From a virus, in IMG/VR virus record IMGVR_UViG_3300032285_004054, positions 1 to 64,000 of that record: a stretch of DNA of 64,000 nucleotides; one strand, written 5' to 3'. Under the pieces are notes generated by a model. It was given only the letters and a program-made list of their open reading frames with translations. It searched no databases and was not told the origin of the DNA. Shown piece after piece: positions 23,001 to 31,589 of this stretch (position 1 is its first letter; each line of letters opens with the position of its first letter). The translations under genes were made by a program, and so were the position numbers.

Positions 23001-23840
23001 CTTACAACCGAACCGACCGGTACAACAATAAGTTGGACTGATCCGTATTTTCAATACGATAATCTAAACGTCGGTTATATCAATAGTGATACATCTTCTT
23101 TTACATCTAATGGTAACATAAAAGCTGTTTCGTTTAAGAGTAAGAGTACAATGTCCGGTTACATATACGGGCAAAATACATATAGTGGTGCATCTGCTTC
23201 AACAGATCTTGCACTTTATAACGATGACGCTACTGCGTTTATTGATATAGGTGTCAATAGTAACGGTTGGGTCGGTGCTAATTACGGTCCTCCTTTCACT
23301 ATTGCTAATGCTAAAGATACATACATCTACAGTAATACAGGTGCTAATAACCTAGCTATTGGTACACAGAATTCATCTGGTGACTTATTACTATTTACAG
23401 GTGGTACAGCTTCTACTAACGAAAGATTAAGAATAAAATCAACAGGTAATGTCGGTATCGGTACTTCAAATCCCGGTAAAGCTTTAACGGTTGTAGGAGA
23501 TATATCCGCTACAGGTAGTATTTACGGTAACACATACTTTAATTTAATAACAAGTACGACTTATACTATTGCATTAAGCGATAGCGGTACAGTAATTGCT
23601 TCTAATAACAATACAACCGGTTTATCGGCAACACCCTCAAGTAGTATAACATATCCTGCAGGATTCCAGGTAGCGTTATTACAGCTAGGAAGCAGCAGAT
23701 TATCATTATCAGCTTCAGGTTCACCAACAATTAATCAGGCTAACGGTTACTATAAAACATCTAAGTTATACTCTGCTGCTACTCTCCTCTATACAGGTGC
23801 AACAACAGGCTGGGTTCTCTTCGGAGATGTTAGTGCATAA
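20079..23840 (+). CDS. Giant trimeric fibre protein with YadA-head-like repeats
   Basis: 1253 aa. Residues ~70-250 and ~300-500 hold many ~14-residue repeats such as GGSNNTASGxYSxIxGGxxN, like the left-handed parallel beta-roll of YadA/Hep_Hag adhesin heads. A phage-fibre motif, NPNKELTVVGDISATG, follows near 525. Next come a duplicated beta domain (GASQVPxxDYT, ~580 and ~705), a short coiled repeat region (TYVQGATAGLATS, ~795-880), the ~80-residue DPLIYFG...HTGLVR...TLFSGL module (~920-1000), and a second LTVVGDISATG motif. Trimeric fibre shaft is the likely role. Confidence 0.75.
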   Translation: MGLQTNTQPSYWITQACTCIINLTADNLCTSYAYLNNKLSLQPNSCISGDHTTCVIAGNIAHTLVDATSSIQPVRGGSTASGNYSLVAGGIGNTASGNRAFVGSGCSNTASNTGAAVIAGRTNTASGSSAFIGTGTGNNAQATDSIVLGGVNNTASATRSVVVDGCYNTASGLYSFVANGSGNIVSGNYAFIGNGYNNKNSGNCSGILGGSNNTITANASGSFIVGSGLTALSANTLYANNICLPVIGNGALGQNSQGYIFGNAYYLTNVNPPSSCNPYCWSVGTNSIQPVAAYALNNTSPGAYSVILGGCNNYNAANYAIIGGGCNNNIAVFNSGNVILGGTNNALSSYSANATIVGGCNNAIGTNSAYASIAGGACNTASGTYTSIAGGSYNTASQSWAAVNGGASNTASGYSATVAGGDFNTTCGVNSTVAGGHRNSVTGGVSYIGGGYCNNVSGWFSGINGGACNIVANNFANIVGGNANVTNQPNTFILGSNLSANVPNYTYTNNLAIGTNNPNKELTVVGDISATGWYYGKVAQLTIPTATLSTCNGTLSTFDTGATSPNTQAANYIVTLNGASQVPNNDYTILYTQNTPGLSTNKVALTFVPRNGSVVSIISLNTLVYGNLTQTVTNNASASYSNLTNTGTINNYGPITNTTAYNVSGQYIAPVSKVFTGDGSNSTFDTSITGISVTSAANYIVTLNGASQVPGVDYTAAYTQVTTGVSSNKIVTTSPPPLGSTLSVIVNVPTTWATSNINNTNVYNSYSTGVPQSLSSNWQSVYSTVWSTSSTWALNTYVQGATAGLATSTYVQNATANLATTTYVQGATAGLATTTYVQQATSNLATGAGLATTTYVQGATAGLATSTYVQNATGSLLPLTTYQYATGTALTVQDLTVNGTLYTNGGSTQLSSTNLTVSDPLIYFGTGNTTNAYDLGIVAHLSGNLNNGVKAYQHTGLVRQNGQSSPAFWTLFSGLTTEPTGTTISWTDPYFQYDNLNVGYINSDTSSFTSNGNIKAVSFKSKSTMSGYIYGQNTYSGASASTDLALYNDDATAFIDIGVNSNGWVGANYGPPFTIANAKDTYIYSNTGANNLAIGTQNSSGDLLLFTGGTASTNERLRIKSTGNVGIGTSNPGKALTVVGDISATGSIYGNTYFNLITSTTYTIALSDSGTVIASNNNTTGLSATPSSSITYPAGFQVALLQLGSSRLSLSASGSPTINQANGYYKTSKLYSAATLLYTGATTGWVLFGDVSA
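22460..22705 (+). repeat. Tandem coding repeats (TYVQxATAxLAT units)
   Basis: Five to six near-identical ~36-45 nt units encoding TYVQGATAGLAT or TYVQNATANLAT. In-frame expansion or contraction would change fibre shaft length. Confidence 0.7.
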
Positions 23841-23857
23841 ATACCTATACAAATAAT

Positions 23858-24730
23858 ATGACTACTCTCATTAATAGTTATTCAATAGCTTCTCCGATTG
23901 GTATCGGTACTTATAACCCTAATAAAGCATTAACGGTTGTAGGTGATATATCTGCTACAGGTAATATATATAGTGCTGGTGGTAATGTAGGTGGAGGAAG
24001 CTTAACAGGTGCCATCACAGCTGTTAAGAGTAACAATGATGATCGCATAACAGCTACTACAACTAATGGAGCAGTTACTATTGATTTACCTACTACTGTT
24101 AAATTACAAAATCTTAATGTTGCAGGCACTTTTAATGTACCGGGTACTGCTAATTTTTATAACACTACTAATTTAAATGTTAGCAGTAATATTATTTACT
24201 TCGGTGAAGGTAACACCGGTAATGTTTTAGATTTAGCTCTTGTTGCCCATCTTACAGGAAATCTTAATAACGGTACACCTCGCTACCAGCATACAGGTTT
24301 AGCAAGACAAGCAGGTCAAAACTCGCCTGGTATTTGGACATTATTTTCAGGTCTTACATCTGAACCCGGTTCTAATAGCTCTGGTATTACTTGGACAGAT
24401 CCTTATCTTCAAGTTGATACATTAAGTGCAAACGTACTAGGTAATCTATCAGGTAATTATGTTACAGTTGGTACAGGTAATTCCGATCAATGGAATAGCG
24501 TTTATTCATCTGTTGCTAATACTTCAGGTAATTGGAATACTGTTTATTCATCTGTTGCTAATACTTCAGGTAATTGGAATACTGTTTATTCAACTTATCA
24601 AAATGCATCTGGTGCAAACGGTTTCGTAAAAAACGGTGGAGGTATAGCAAATGTTACTTCTATTACACAAGCTAATTACAACCAACTATCTCCACCAGAC
24701 CCTAATACTCTTTACATTATTTCGTCGTAA
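23858..24730 (+). CDS. Tail fibre protein (short)
   Basis: 290 aa. It starts with a fibre N-terminus (YNPNKALTVVGDISATGNIY at ~22-41), then the recurring ~80-residue module (IIYFGEGNTGNVLDLALVAH ... HTGLARQ ... TLFSGLTSEP). A duplicated 14-residue repeat (SSVANTSGNWNTVY) follows near 215-245, then a C-terminal segment ending DPNTLYIIS, the same kind of end seen in the minus-strand fibres at 55538 and 56618. It overlaps the next ORF by one base (TAATG). Confidence 0.7.
   Translation: MTTLINSYSIASPIGIGTYNPNKALTVVGDISATGNIYSAGGNVGGGSLTGAITAVKSNNDDRITATTTNGAVTIDLPTTVKLQNLNVAGTFNVPGTANFYNTTNLNVSSNIIYFGEGNTGNVLDLALVAHLTGNLNNGTPRYQHTGLARQAGQNSPGIWTLFSGLTSEPGSNSSGITWTDPYLQVDTLSANVLGNLSGNYVTVGTGNSDQWNSVYSSVANTSGNWNTVYSSVANTSGNWNTVYSTYQNASGANGFVKNGGGIANVTSITQANYNQLSPPDPNTLYIISS
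24499..24592 (+). repeat. 42-bp direct repeat, two copies plus partial
   Basis: Two essentially identical 42-nt units, in frame, encoding SSVANTSGNWNTVY, followed by a diverged third start. Confidence 0.75.
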
Positions 24731-27700
24731 TGAAATTAGATGATGCAATTGGTTTATATGTAGGTGGTACTCCGTCTACAGCATGTTTTGAGACTGCTTC
24801 TGAGTCTCATTTTTGGACTTATAGACCGTTAACTCTTGCTCGTGCTTTAACAGGTACAGGTCGTAATGTGTATAAGTTTGGTACTGATGTATTGATTTTA
24901 ACAAGCGCCAATACATATACAGGTACAACAAATATTAGTGCTGGATCTTTACAGCTTGGTACCGGAGGTACAACAGGCTCACTTAACCCTGCAAGCGTTA
25001 TAAACAATGCTGGTACACTTATTTTTAATCGCTCGGATACAGTTATAGAAGGTGTTGATTTTTATAATACACTTTCAGGGTCTGGTAGCGTTATAAAGAC
25101 AGGAATAGGTACTTTAATTTTAAGCGGTACTAATACCCATACAGGTTCAACTACTATTAGTTCAGGTAATATTACATATCAAGGAGCTGCATCTATGAGT
25201 AATGGTTCAAAAGTTGCAATGCTACCGGCTACAACTCTTAACCTTCGAGCAGATAGCGATACAATATTTACCCCTGGTGTAGGTAGTTTTGCATTTACTG
25301 CTTCTCCTGCTGCCTATAATATAAATGTTAATAGTTTAAATTCTCCTGCAGGAGATAACCGAATACTCACTATTGGTAGACAAAACGGGACCTCATCAAC
25401 AACAGCGTTTACTACTATAAACGTAAATAGTACAACCGGGGATACCTTACAATTTCAGCAACCGTTTCAACTAGGTAGCACCGGTACCGGCGGTGTTGGT
25501 GGAGATGCTACAGGTGTTACAACTCCGTTTACTACTTTTGTTTTAACAAACGCTAACGTTATATTAAGCGGGGGTATTTCAGAAACAGATACAAATTTAG
25601 ATGCTGGTATCGCTGTTGTAAGCCCTACCAATAATACGCTCACTCTTAGCGGTAAAGTTATAACTAACACCAATAGAACGATATTTATAAGAGCAGGTCT
25701 AGGTAGTACTGTAAATCTTAATAATACACTTAGTCTTGCTGGTGGTACAAATACTGCATTCTTTGCTTACCTAAGCGGAGGTAATTTAAATATTAATAAG
25801 CCAGGAGTTATTTCAAGTAACTTTAACAATAATATATACGCATTACGTCTTATTTCAGGTACCTTAAACAATAATAGTGGAGCAGCTATTACAATGACTA
25901 CAAACCCACAGACTCGTATTGAGGGTGATTTTTCTTTTGGTGATAATACAAGTACAAGCGCAAATAGCTTAAATCTTGGTACAAGCTTTACACACTTAAG
26001 TGGCGGACCGAGTAGTTTATACCGTACAATTACTGTTAACGGTGCTGCAACTCTAACATTCGGAGGACTAGTATCAAGTGCAGGTGTTCGTGGTATAACG
26101 AAAGACGGAACCGGTACACTTACATTAAGCGGTCCGTGTTATTATACAGGTAATACAGCCATATCAAGTGGTTTATTAAGAATTGGTAAAGCTTATTCAG
26201 CTCCAGGTAATACAATAGGTTCTATCGAATTTACAAATAATAACCTCTCTGCTACGTTTATAGGTGCACCAGGTCCAGGAGATATATATCAAGTATTTGC
26301 AGGTGCAACAAGTAATACATACCCAGTTTCGAGTATAACACTCGTTAATAGTTCATTATCGGCTACATATAATTCTAGTAATTCAACAATAACAATGCAA
26401 ACCCAAGCGGGAGGAGGTGCTACTACCCCTATACAGGTTGGAGGTAATACGTATATTTCAGGTACAAATGCTGAAACTTGGACTAATTGGTATTCTGTAT
26501 CAACTGTTAACGGTAATATGACGGCGTTCGGGGCTATTTCTTCTACTCGAACCGCTCAGGGTGTTTTATCTTCTTTCCAAAATACGTTATATATCTCGTT
26601 ATCAACGAGTGCACCATTCTACTTTGTAACAAGTAATCAAGATACTACTAGTACGTTATACGGTGGTATGCCTTCCACCGGCGACCGTTTTACAAATTAC
26701 TGGGTAGATACTAATAATAAGCCTTGCAAAGCGTATACAAATCAAAACAACACTATATACCCAATCACATCAGGGCAAAGAAGTGCAGTCTCGTTAAACG
26801 TAGGTTTATCAACAGCAAACAAACTTTCATTTAGTACGCCTGTTTCTAACGTCTGTGTGGCGTTTATGTCGTTAGGTGCTACTTATAGTACAACTAACTA
26901 TTACTTTGATCAAGACTTTACTGTTGTTAGTACTGCTACAGCTGCATCTGATGCACGTTGGAATTTCGGTACGCAGTTAAACCGGGTTACAGCAACACTA
27001 AACGGTAATACCTACTATCTACTATCAGGAGCAGAATCAGACGGTATAATAAAATTTAACAGTAATTCCTTATCTGCTGTTAACTGGATTGTAACAAATC
27101 CTGAAAGCTGGTGTAGTATACAAGTAGCTGCAACACCTATTATTGTTAATACAGGTACAGCAACGATGGCAATAACCATTGCATCTCAAGCAGGTGGTGG
27201 AGGCGGGGCAGGTTACTACGGCCCATCGCAACAATATGATGGCGCAGGCGGTGGCGGAGGTGGTTTTTCTATACAAAATAGCTCTGTGCAAACAGGAGAG
27301 ATACTTACTGTTACAGTAGGTACAGGAGGGGCACCAGGAACCGGCGCCAATGGAAATATTGGTCAAACAGGTGGTTTAACATATGTAACAAGCTCACTTA
27401 CCCCGATCGTTAATATTGTAGTTGCAAATGGTGGGCAAGGAGCTTCAAACAACACACCCGGTCAAGGAGGAATAGGTACAACCCAATACGGTGGTAACGG
27501 TACAAGTTCAAATGTTACCACATATGTAACGGGTTCAGGAGGCCTCGGTGGATGTGTTTACTCAGGTATAGTTACACCGCTATCAGGATCAGGCGGCGGT
27601 GGAGGTTACTATGGTAGTGCAGGTATTGACGGGTTTGTAAATATATCATACGCTGGACCTCAGAGAGCTACAGGAGGAACTTACGTTTATGACGGAACAA

Positions 27701-27756
27701 CAAGTACGCATAAATTTGTCGCTGGTGGCGGCACAACCTTTACGTTTACAGGTTAA
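24730..27756 (+). CDS. Large adhesin with autotransporter-type beta-strand repeats and Gly-rich end
   Basis: 1008 aa. Residues ~50-560 contain several passenger-associated repeats of the type LILSGTNTHTGSTTISSG, matching the autotransporter-associated beta-strand repeat common in Verrucomicrobia and Planctomycetes. Residues ~575-800 are the module shared with the minus-strand adhesin at 17169-19601 (ETWTNW ... YFDQDFTVVST ... SGAESDGIIKF). Residues ~810-1008 are Gly-rich (AGGGGGAGYYG), similar to the protein at 14857-16203. Likely a receptor-binding fibre. Confidence 0.7.
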   Translation: MKLDDAIGLYVGGTPSTACFETASESHFWTYRPLTLARALTGTGRNVYKFGTDVLILTSANTYTGTTNISAGSLQLGTGGTTGSLNPASVINNAGTLIFNRSDTVIEGVDFYNTLSGSGSVIKTGIGTLILSGTNTHTGSTTISSGNITYQGAASMSNGSKVAMLPATTLNLRADSDTIFTPGVGSFAFTASPAAYNINVNSLNSPAGDNRILTIGRQNGTSSTTAFTTINVNSTTGDTLQFQQPFQLGSTGTGGVGGDATGVTTPFTTFVLTNANVILSGGISETDTNLDAGIAVVSPTNNTLTLSGKVITNTNRTIFIRAGLGSTVNLNNTLSLAGGTNTAFFAYLSGGNLNINKPGVISSNFNNNIYALRLISGTLNNNSGAAITMTTNPQTRIEGDFSFGDNTSTSANSLNLGTSFTHLSGGPSSLYRTITVNGAATLTFGGLVSSAGVRGITKDGTGTLTLSGPCYYTGNTAISSGLLRIGKAYSAPGNTIGSIEFTNNNLSATFIGAPGPGDIYQVFAGATSNTYPVSSITLVNSSLSATYNSSNSTITMQTQAGGGATTPIQVGGNTYISGTNAETWTNWYSVSTVNGNMTAFGAISSTRTAQGVLSSFQNTLYISLSTSAPFYFVTSNQDTTSTLYGGMPSTGDRFTNYWVDTNNKPCKAYTNQNNTIYPITSGQRSAVSLNVGLSTANKLSFSTPVSNVCVAFMSLGATYSTTNYYFDQDFTVVSTATAASDARWNFGTQLNRVTATLNGNTYYLLSGAESDGIIKFNSNSLSAVNWIVTNPESWCSIQVAATPIIVNTGTATMAITIASQAGGGGGAGYYGPSQQYDGAGGGGGGFSIQNSSVQTGEILTVTVGTGGAPGTGANGNIGQTGGLTYVTSSLTPIVNIVVANGGQGASNNTPGQGGIGTTQYGGNGTSSNVTTYVTGSGGLGGCVYSGIVTPLSGSGGGGGYYGSAGIDGFVNISYAGPQRATGGTYVYDGTTSTHKFVAGGGTTFTFTG

Positions 27757-27760
27757 AAAG

Positions 27761-27768
27761 AATAAATA
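27761..27768 (+). promoter_or_regulatory. Late promoter
   Basis: AATAAATA, 6 nt before the ATG at 27775. Confidence 0.5.
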
Positions 27769-27774
27769 CAATAT

Positions 27775-29838
27775 ATGCCTACTTACATTAACAGTTTCTC
27801 TTTAGCATCAGCAATCGGTATTAATACCGATAACTTGCTAGTTGATCCAGGTTTAACAGTTGTAGGTGGTATTTCTGCTTCCGGTAAAATTACAACTCAA
27901 GGTGACTTAGCTGTTTACGGTAACTTATATACATACGGTGGTTCAACACAAATAAGTTCTACTAATTTAACTGTTGGTGATCCTATTATATATTTTGCTA
28001 ACAATAATACAGATCCAAATGATCCTTGGGATATCGGTATTGTGGGTCATTTTTATGATTCTAGTAATACTCCTCGATACCAACACACTGGTTTAATAAG
28101 AAACCATTCTGATAATACTTGGTCCCTATTTAGCGGGCTTACAACTGAACCAGGTATTACAGTTAATTTTAACGATCCTTATTTTAAATTAGACGATTTA
28201 AACGTACATAGTATTAAAGCAGGTACTGGCGGAAATAGTATACCTGCGAATATACAGATTAATGGTAATTTTCCTAATACCTCTATACTTAAAAGTGCTA
28301 GTTTTTCGTTGTTTGCAGTTGCATCGTCAGGTAAATCTCCTATAGCTGTTTGGGCATCGAATGAAACCGGTGGAGATCCTACGTTTAGATCATACTCCTC
28401 AAGAGGTACATACGACACACCTCTAGCTCTATCTGCAAACGATACAATAGCAGCTTTTAGAGGTTTTGGTTATAATGGTAGTGACTTCAACCACTACGGA
28501 AACGGAGGAGGAGCCTCCATGAATTATATAGCTACTACCGATCAAACACCTACCGCAGGAGGTACACGTATAGATTTCTTGACATGCCCGGCGAGTTCTG
28601 CACGGTCAGATAGCCCGATAACAAGAATGACCATTAATGACGATGGTAATGTAGGCATTAATACAATTACTCCAAAAGCACAACTTGATGTTAACGGTTC
28701 CATAATTACCAGGGCCGATAACTACAATGGTACAGGTTTATTTGGTATACCTACAGCTAATCTTTCAGCAATAGCTTCTGTTTCAGCAATTTTATTATCC
28801 GGTGTATATATAGAATTTCCAGCAGAGGGAATTTCAGGTCAAACAGATACATGTCTATTACGTCAAATAGGAGGTAGTGATTCATATATCCTATCGTTTG
28901 ATATGTACGATAATATGAATAGTAGTGCAGGTCAAGGTTTTGCTATTCGTACTATACCAACTGCAAACTATACAACAAATTTTGCACTCTCAAATATACA
29001 AACTAATTTTTGGGTTGATCCGACAGGGGCAGTTGGTATTGGTACTAAAGATATCAACCCGTCTAGTGCCTTAACTGTAAACGGAGATGTATCTTTTATA
29101 GACGGTTTAATATTCAATAACGGTATAATAAATGATGCAGGACACGTTATAGGTGTTAATATTACATATAGTTCTTATGACAGATACATTACATCAGCTA
29201 GTGTACAGTTTGTCGGTGGTGGAGGAACAGGGGCTACCGGTACAGTACAATTTACTCAAAACTACGTAACAGGGGTTACAATAACCAATCCTGGTACAGG
29301 ATACATAACACCACCTGCTGCTGTATTTAATGTTGTGTATACTGGCACAGTTATGCCTCAAGGGCCTTATGTTAACAATACAGTCTCCACGGTTATAATT
29401 TCACCCAAAACAGCAACATTATGTTTAAGCGGGCAAAGAGTAGGTATAGGTACTACTACACCTAATAATGCTTTAACAGTTGTTGGTAATATTAGCGCCT
29501 CAGGTAGTGTTTATGGAGATCTAGGCTTTACAAATTCATTTAGCACAAACGGGTATCAAAAATTACCTAGCGGTTTAATCCTACAATGGGGGTATGTCGG
29601 AGGAGGAGCCGTAAAACAAAATCAGACAAATTTCCCTATAGCTTTCCCGACTGCTTGTGTCGGTGTTCACTTCTCACCGATTCAGGTAGGTGCAACTAAC
29701 GTACAACTATATAACGCTGCTTTAACAGCACCGAACGATACAACTACAAACTGTTTAACTAATAGCTGGTTTAAATGGCAAATAACAGGAACAGGTGCTG
29801 CTGCGATGTACTGGTATTGGTACGCTATCGGTTATTAA
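27775..29838 (+). CDS. Tail fibre protein with gp53-like tip domain
   Basis: 687 aa. The recurring module lies at residues ~65-145 (DPIIYFANNNTDPNDPWDIGI, HTGLIR, LFSGLTTEP). A long beta-rich shaft follows. A second fibre motif, NNALTVVGNISASG, lies near 565. The C-terminal ~95 residues begin GYQKLPSGLILQWGYV and end YWYWYAIGY, the classic distal tip domain of many phage tail fibres. The next gene encodes a fibre-assembly chaperone, as is usual after the tip. Confidence 0.8.
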   Translation: MPTYINSFSLASAIGINTDNLLVDPGLTVVGGISASGKITTQGDLAVYGNLYTYGGSTQISSTNLTVGDPIIYFANNNTDPNDPWDIGIVGHFYDSSNTPRYQHTGLIRNHSDNTWSLFSGLTTEPGITVNFNDPYFKLDDLNVHSIKAGTGGNSIPANIQINGNFPNTSILKSASFSLFAVASSGKSPIAVWASNETGGDPTFRSYSSRGTYDTPLALSANDTIAAFRGFGYNGSDFNHYGNGGGASMNYIATTDQTPTAGGTRIDFLTCPASSARSDSPITRMTINDDGNVGINTITPKAQLDVNGSIITRADNYNGTGLFGIPTANLSAIASVSAILLSGVYIEFPAEGISGQTDTCLLRQIGGSDSYILSFDMYDNMNSSAGQGFAIRTIPTANYTTNFALSNIQTNFWVDPTGAVGIGTKDINPSSALTVNGDVSFIDGLIFNNGIINDAGHVIGVNITYSSYDRYITSASVQFVGGGGTGATGTVQFTQNYVTGVTITNPGTGYITPPAAVFNVVYTGTVMPQGPYVNNTVSTVIISPKTATLCLSGQRVGIGTTTPNNALTVVGNISASGSVYGDLGFTNSFSTNGYQKLPSGLILQWGYVGGGAVKQNQTNFPIAFPTACVGVHFSPIQVGATNVQLYNAALTAPNDTTTNCLTNSWFKWQITGTGAAAMYWYWYAIGY

Positions 29839-29849
29839 TTATATATTAT

Positions 29850-30215
29850 ATGAGTATAAAATATTCACCTTCTGCTAATGCGTTTTACGATACAGATATC
29901 AATACAGTAATACCTGTAGATGCTATTGATATTAGTAAAGAACAACATAGTGCGCTACTTAGTGCACAAAGTGCAGGTCAGCAAATATACCCTCAACAAG
30001 ACGGTACACCAAGCACAAGAGATGTTATTAACGATGTTACTTGGGATATAGTTAGAGGGGAAAGAGATGCTCTACTTGCTGCTAGTGACTGGACAGATCT
30101 TCCTAATACACCTCTTACAAATAAACAAGCTTGGTTAGATTACAGACAAGCATTGAGAAATATACCTCAGCATTATCTAGAACCTTCGTTAGTTGTTTGG
30201 CCGGTAAAACCGTAA
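29850..30215 (+). CDS. Tail fibre assembly chaperone
   Basis: 121 aa from ATG 29850, 11 nt after the fibre stop. The C-terminal half contains RGERDALLAASDWTDLPNTP and WLDYRQALRNIPQ, diagnostic of the phage tail-assembly chaperone family that folds or trimerises the upstream fibre tip. The N-terminal half is variable, as expected for a fibre-specific chaperone. Confidence 0.85.
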   Translation: MSIKYSPSANAFYDTDINTVIPVDAIDISKEQHSALLSAQSAGQQIYPQQDGTPSTRDVINDVTWDIVRGERDALLAASDWTDLPNTPLTNKQAWLDYRQALRNIPQHYLEPSLVVWPVKP

Positions 30216-30258
30216 TTTAAGAGTAGAATAAAAAGAAGTAGAGTATATACTTCTGTAT

Positions 30259-30954
30259 ATGTCTAAAGCTGTAGTTGTTTATTCCGGTGGGATGGATAGT
30301 ACTGTTCTACTTGAACATTGTATTAAGAACCATGATGAAGTTTATGTATTAACGTTTGATTATAATCAGCGTCATAAGAAAGAAGTTCATGTAGCTGAAG
30401 GTTATATGTATCAGCACCACAGCTATCAGGGATCTAAAGTTAAAGAGCATAAGATTGTCGATTTGTCTTTCTTTGCTGCAATTGCTAAGTCTGCTATTAC
30501 CGATCAAACTATTGAAGTACCGAAGATGAAAGACATCATCGGTGAAGCTCAAAGTGTTACATATGTACCGAATAGGAATATGATGATGCTTTCTATTGCT
30601 TGTTCATATGCTGAAACAGTAGGTGCATCTGATGTTTATTACGGAGCTGTAGCTGTAGATAATCTAAGCGGGTACTGGGACTGCACTAGCGAGTTCGTAG
30701 ATAGTATTAATAATCTATTAGCTCTTAATCGAATGAATCGTATCACAGTTCAGGCTCCTCTTCTGTTTAAGTCTAAGAAAGAGATTATTGAGATGGGAGC
30801 CGAACTCGGTGTTGACTTCACTAGAACCTGGACTTGCTATAAAGGCGAAGAAGTAAGCTGTGGTACGTGTCCGTCGTGTGCTGCGAGAGTAGCAGGATTT
30901 AAAAAGGCAGGAATAGTTGATCCTTTAGAATACGCTATTAATATTAATTGGTAA
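30259..30954 (+). CDS. queC: 7-cyano-7-deazaguanine (preQ0) synthase
   Basis: 231 aa, normal QueC length. SGGMDS (9-14) is the ATP-PP-binding loop, and the C-terminal zinc site is C193, C201, C204, C207 (in CGTCPSC). QueC converts 7-carboxy-7-deazaguanine to preQ0 with ATP and ammonia. In phages it feeds 7-deazaguanine into DNA. The gene overlaps a class II glutamine amidotransferase (TAATG). FolE, QueD, QueE and the transglycosylase DpdA are not in this window. Confidence 0.92.
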   Translation: MSKAVVVYSGGMDSTVLLEHCIKNHDEVYVLTFDYNQRHKKEVHVAEGYMYQHHSYQGSKVKEHKIVDLSFFAAIAKSAITDQTIEVPKMKDIIGEAQSVTYVPNRNMMMLSIACSYAETVGASDVYYGAVAVDNLSGYWDCTSEFVDSINNLLALNRMNRITVQAPLLFKSKKEIIEMGAELGVDFTRTWTCYKGEEVSCGTCPSCAARVAGFKKAGIVDPLEYAININW

Positions 30955-31589
30955 TGTGTGGCATTTCAGGATCTGTCAATCTATCTAAGGCTTATTATCT
31001 CTATAAGGAGAATCTTAAGCGAGGTTATTTCTCATCAGGCTTTTTAGCCTTTGCTAAAGGTAATTACCTTTCTGTTAAACAGAAGGACGTCTTTAGTGAA
31101 GATACGTTAAAGTATCTCGTTGATAAGCTTTACGGGGAACCTCTTTATTGTTTATTTCATTCTAGAGCTCCTACTAATAGTAAAGCTCCTTACTCCGAGG
31201 AAACAACACATCCGTTTTACTTTGGTAAGTATTATGTAGCGCATAACGGCATTATAACTAACTTTAAATCGTTTCCAGAGTCAGCTGAGTTTGATGTTGA
31301 TAGCTCTATTATACCTTTTCATCTAACAAAGAACAATGATAGTATACCCAAGACATACGAGCAATATGAAGGGTTACTTACTAGTTGGATATACAATTTA
31401 GTAGATGACAGTCTACATGTCGTAAAGGCTGGCTCATCACTTCATGTGGATGAAGATAGTTTCTCATCAGTTGAATTTGAGGGTAGTAAACCTGTAGATG
31501 AAGATGGTGTTGTCTTTACTCTCTATAAAGATAAACTAGTTGAATTGAAAGGTCAGAGATTTAAATATGACAATCCTTACGAATTATGA
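30954..31589 (+). CDS. Stand-alone class II glutamine amidotransferase (Gat)
   Basis: 211 aa. The true start is ATG 30954, giving MCGISG, so Cys2 becomes the N-terminal nucleophile after Met removal. FHSRAPTNSKAP (~64-75), HPF and AHNGIITN (~93-100) are the other conserved parts of the glutaminase fold. There is no synthetase or isomerase domain. Coupling to queC suggests a split form of the Gat-QueC fusion that makes archaeosine (G+) in archaeal tRNA and in phage 9g DNA, supplying ammonia to the preQ0 nitrile. GlmS- or PurF-type roles are unlikely without the second domain. Confidence 0.8.
   Translation: MCGISGSVNLSKAYYLYKENLKRGYFSSGFLAFAKGNYLSVKQKDVFSEDTLKYLVDKLYGEPLYCLFHSRAPTNSKAPYSEETTHPFYFGKYYVAHNGIITNFKSFPESAEFDVDSSIIPFHLTKNNDSIPKTYEQYEGLLTSWIYNLVDDSLHVVKAGSSLHVDEDSFSSVEFEGSKPVDEDGVVFTLYKDKLVELKGQRFKYDNPYEL

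Noticed and set aside
27070-27366. Antisense and alternate-frame ORFs inside adhesin and Gly-rich genes (also 15465-15689, 57593-57889, 54704-54958)
   Set aside because: They exist because the repetitive Thr/Gly/Val codons leave other frames open; they lack promoters, ribosome sites and protein-like composition.
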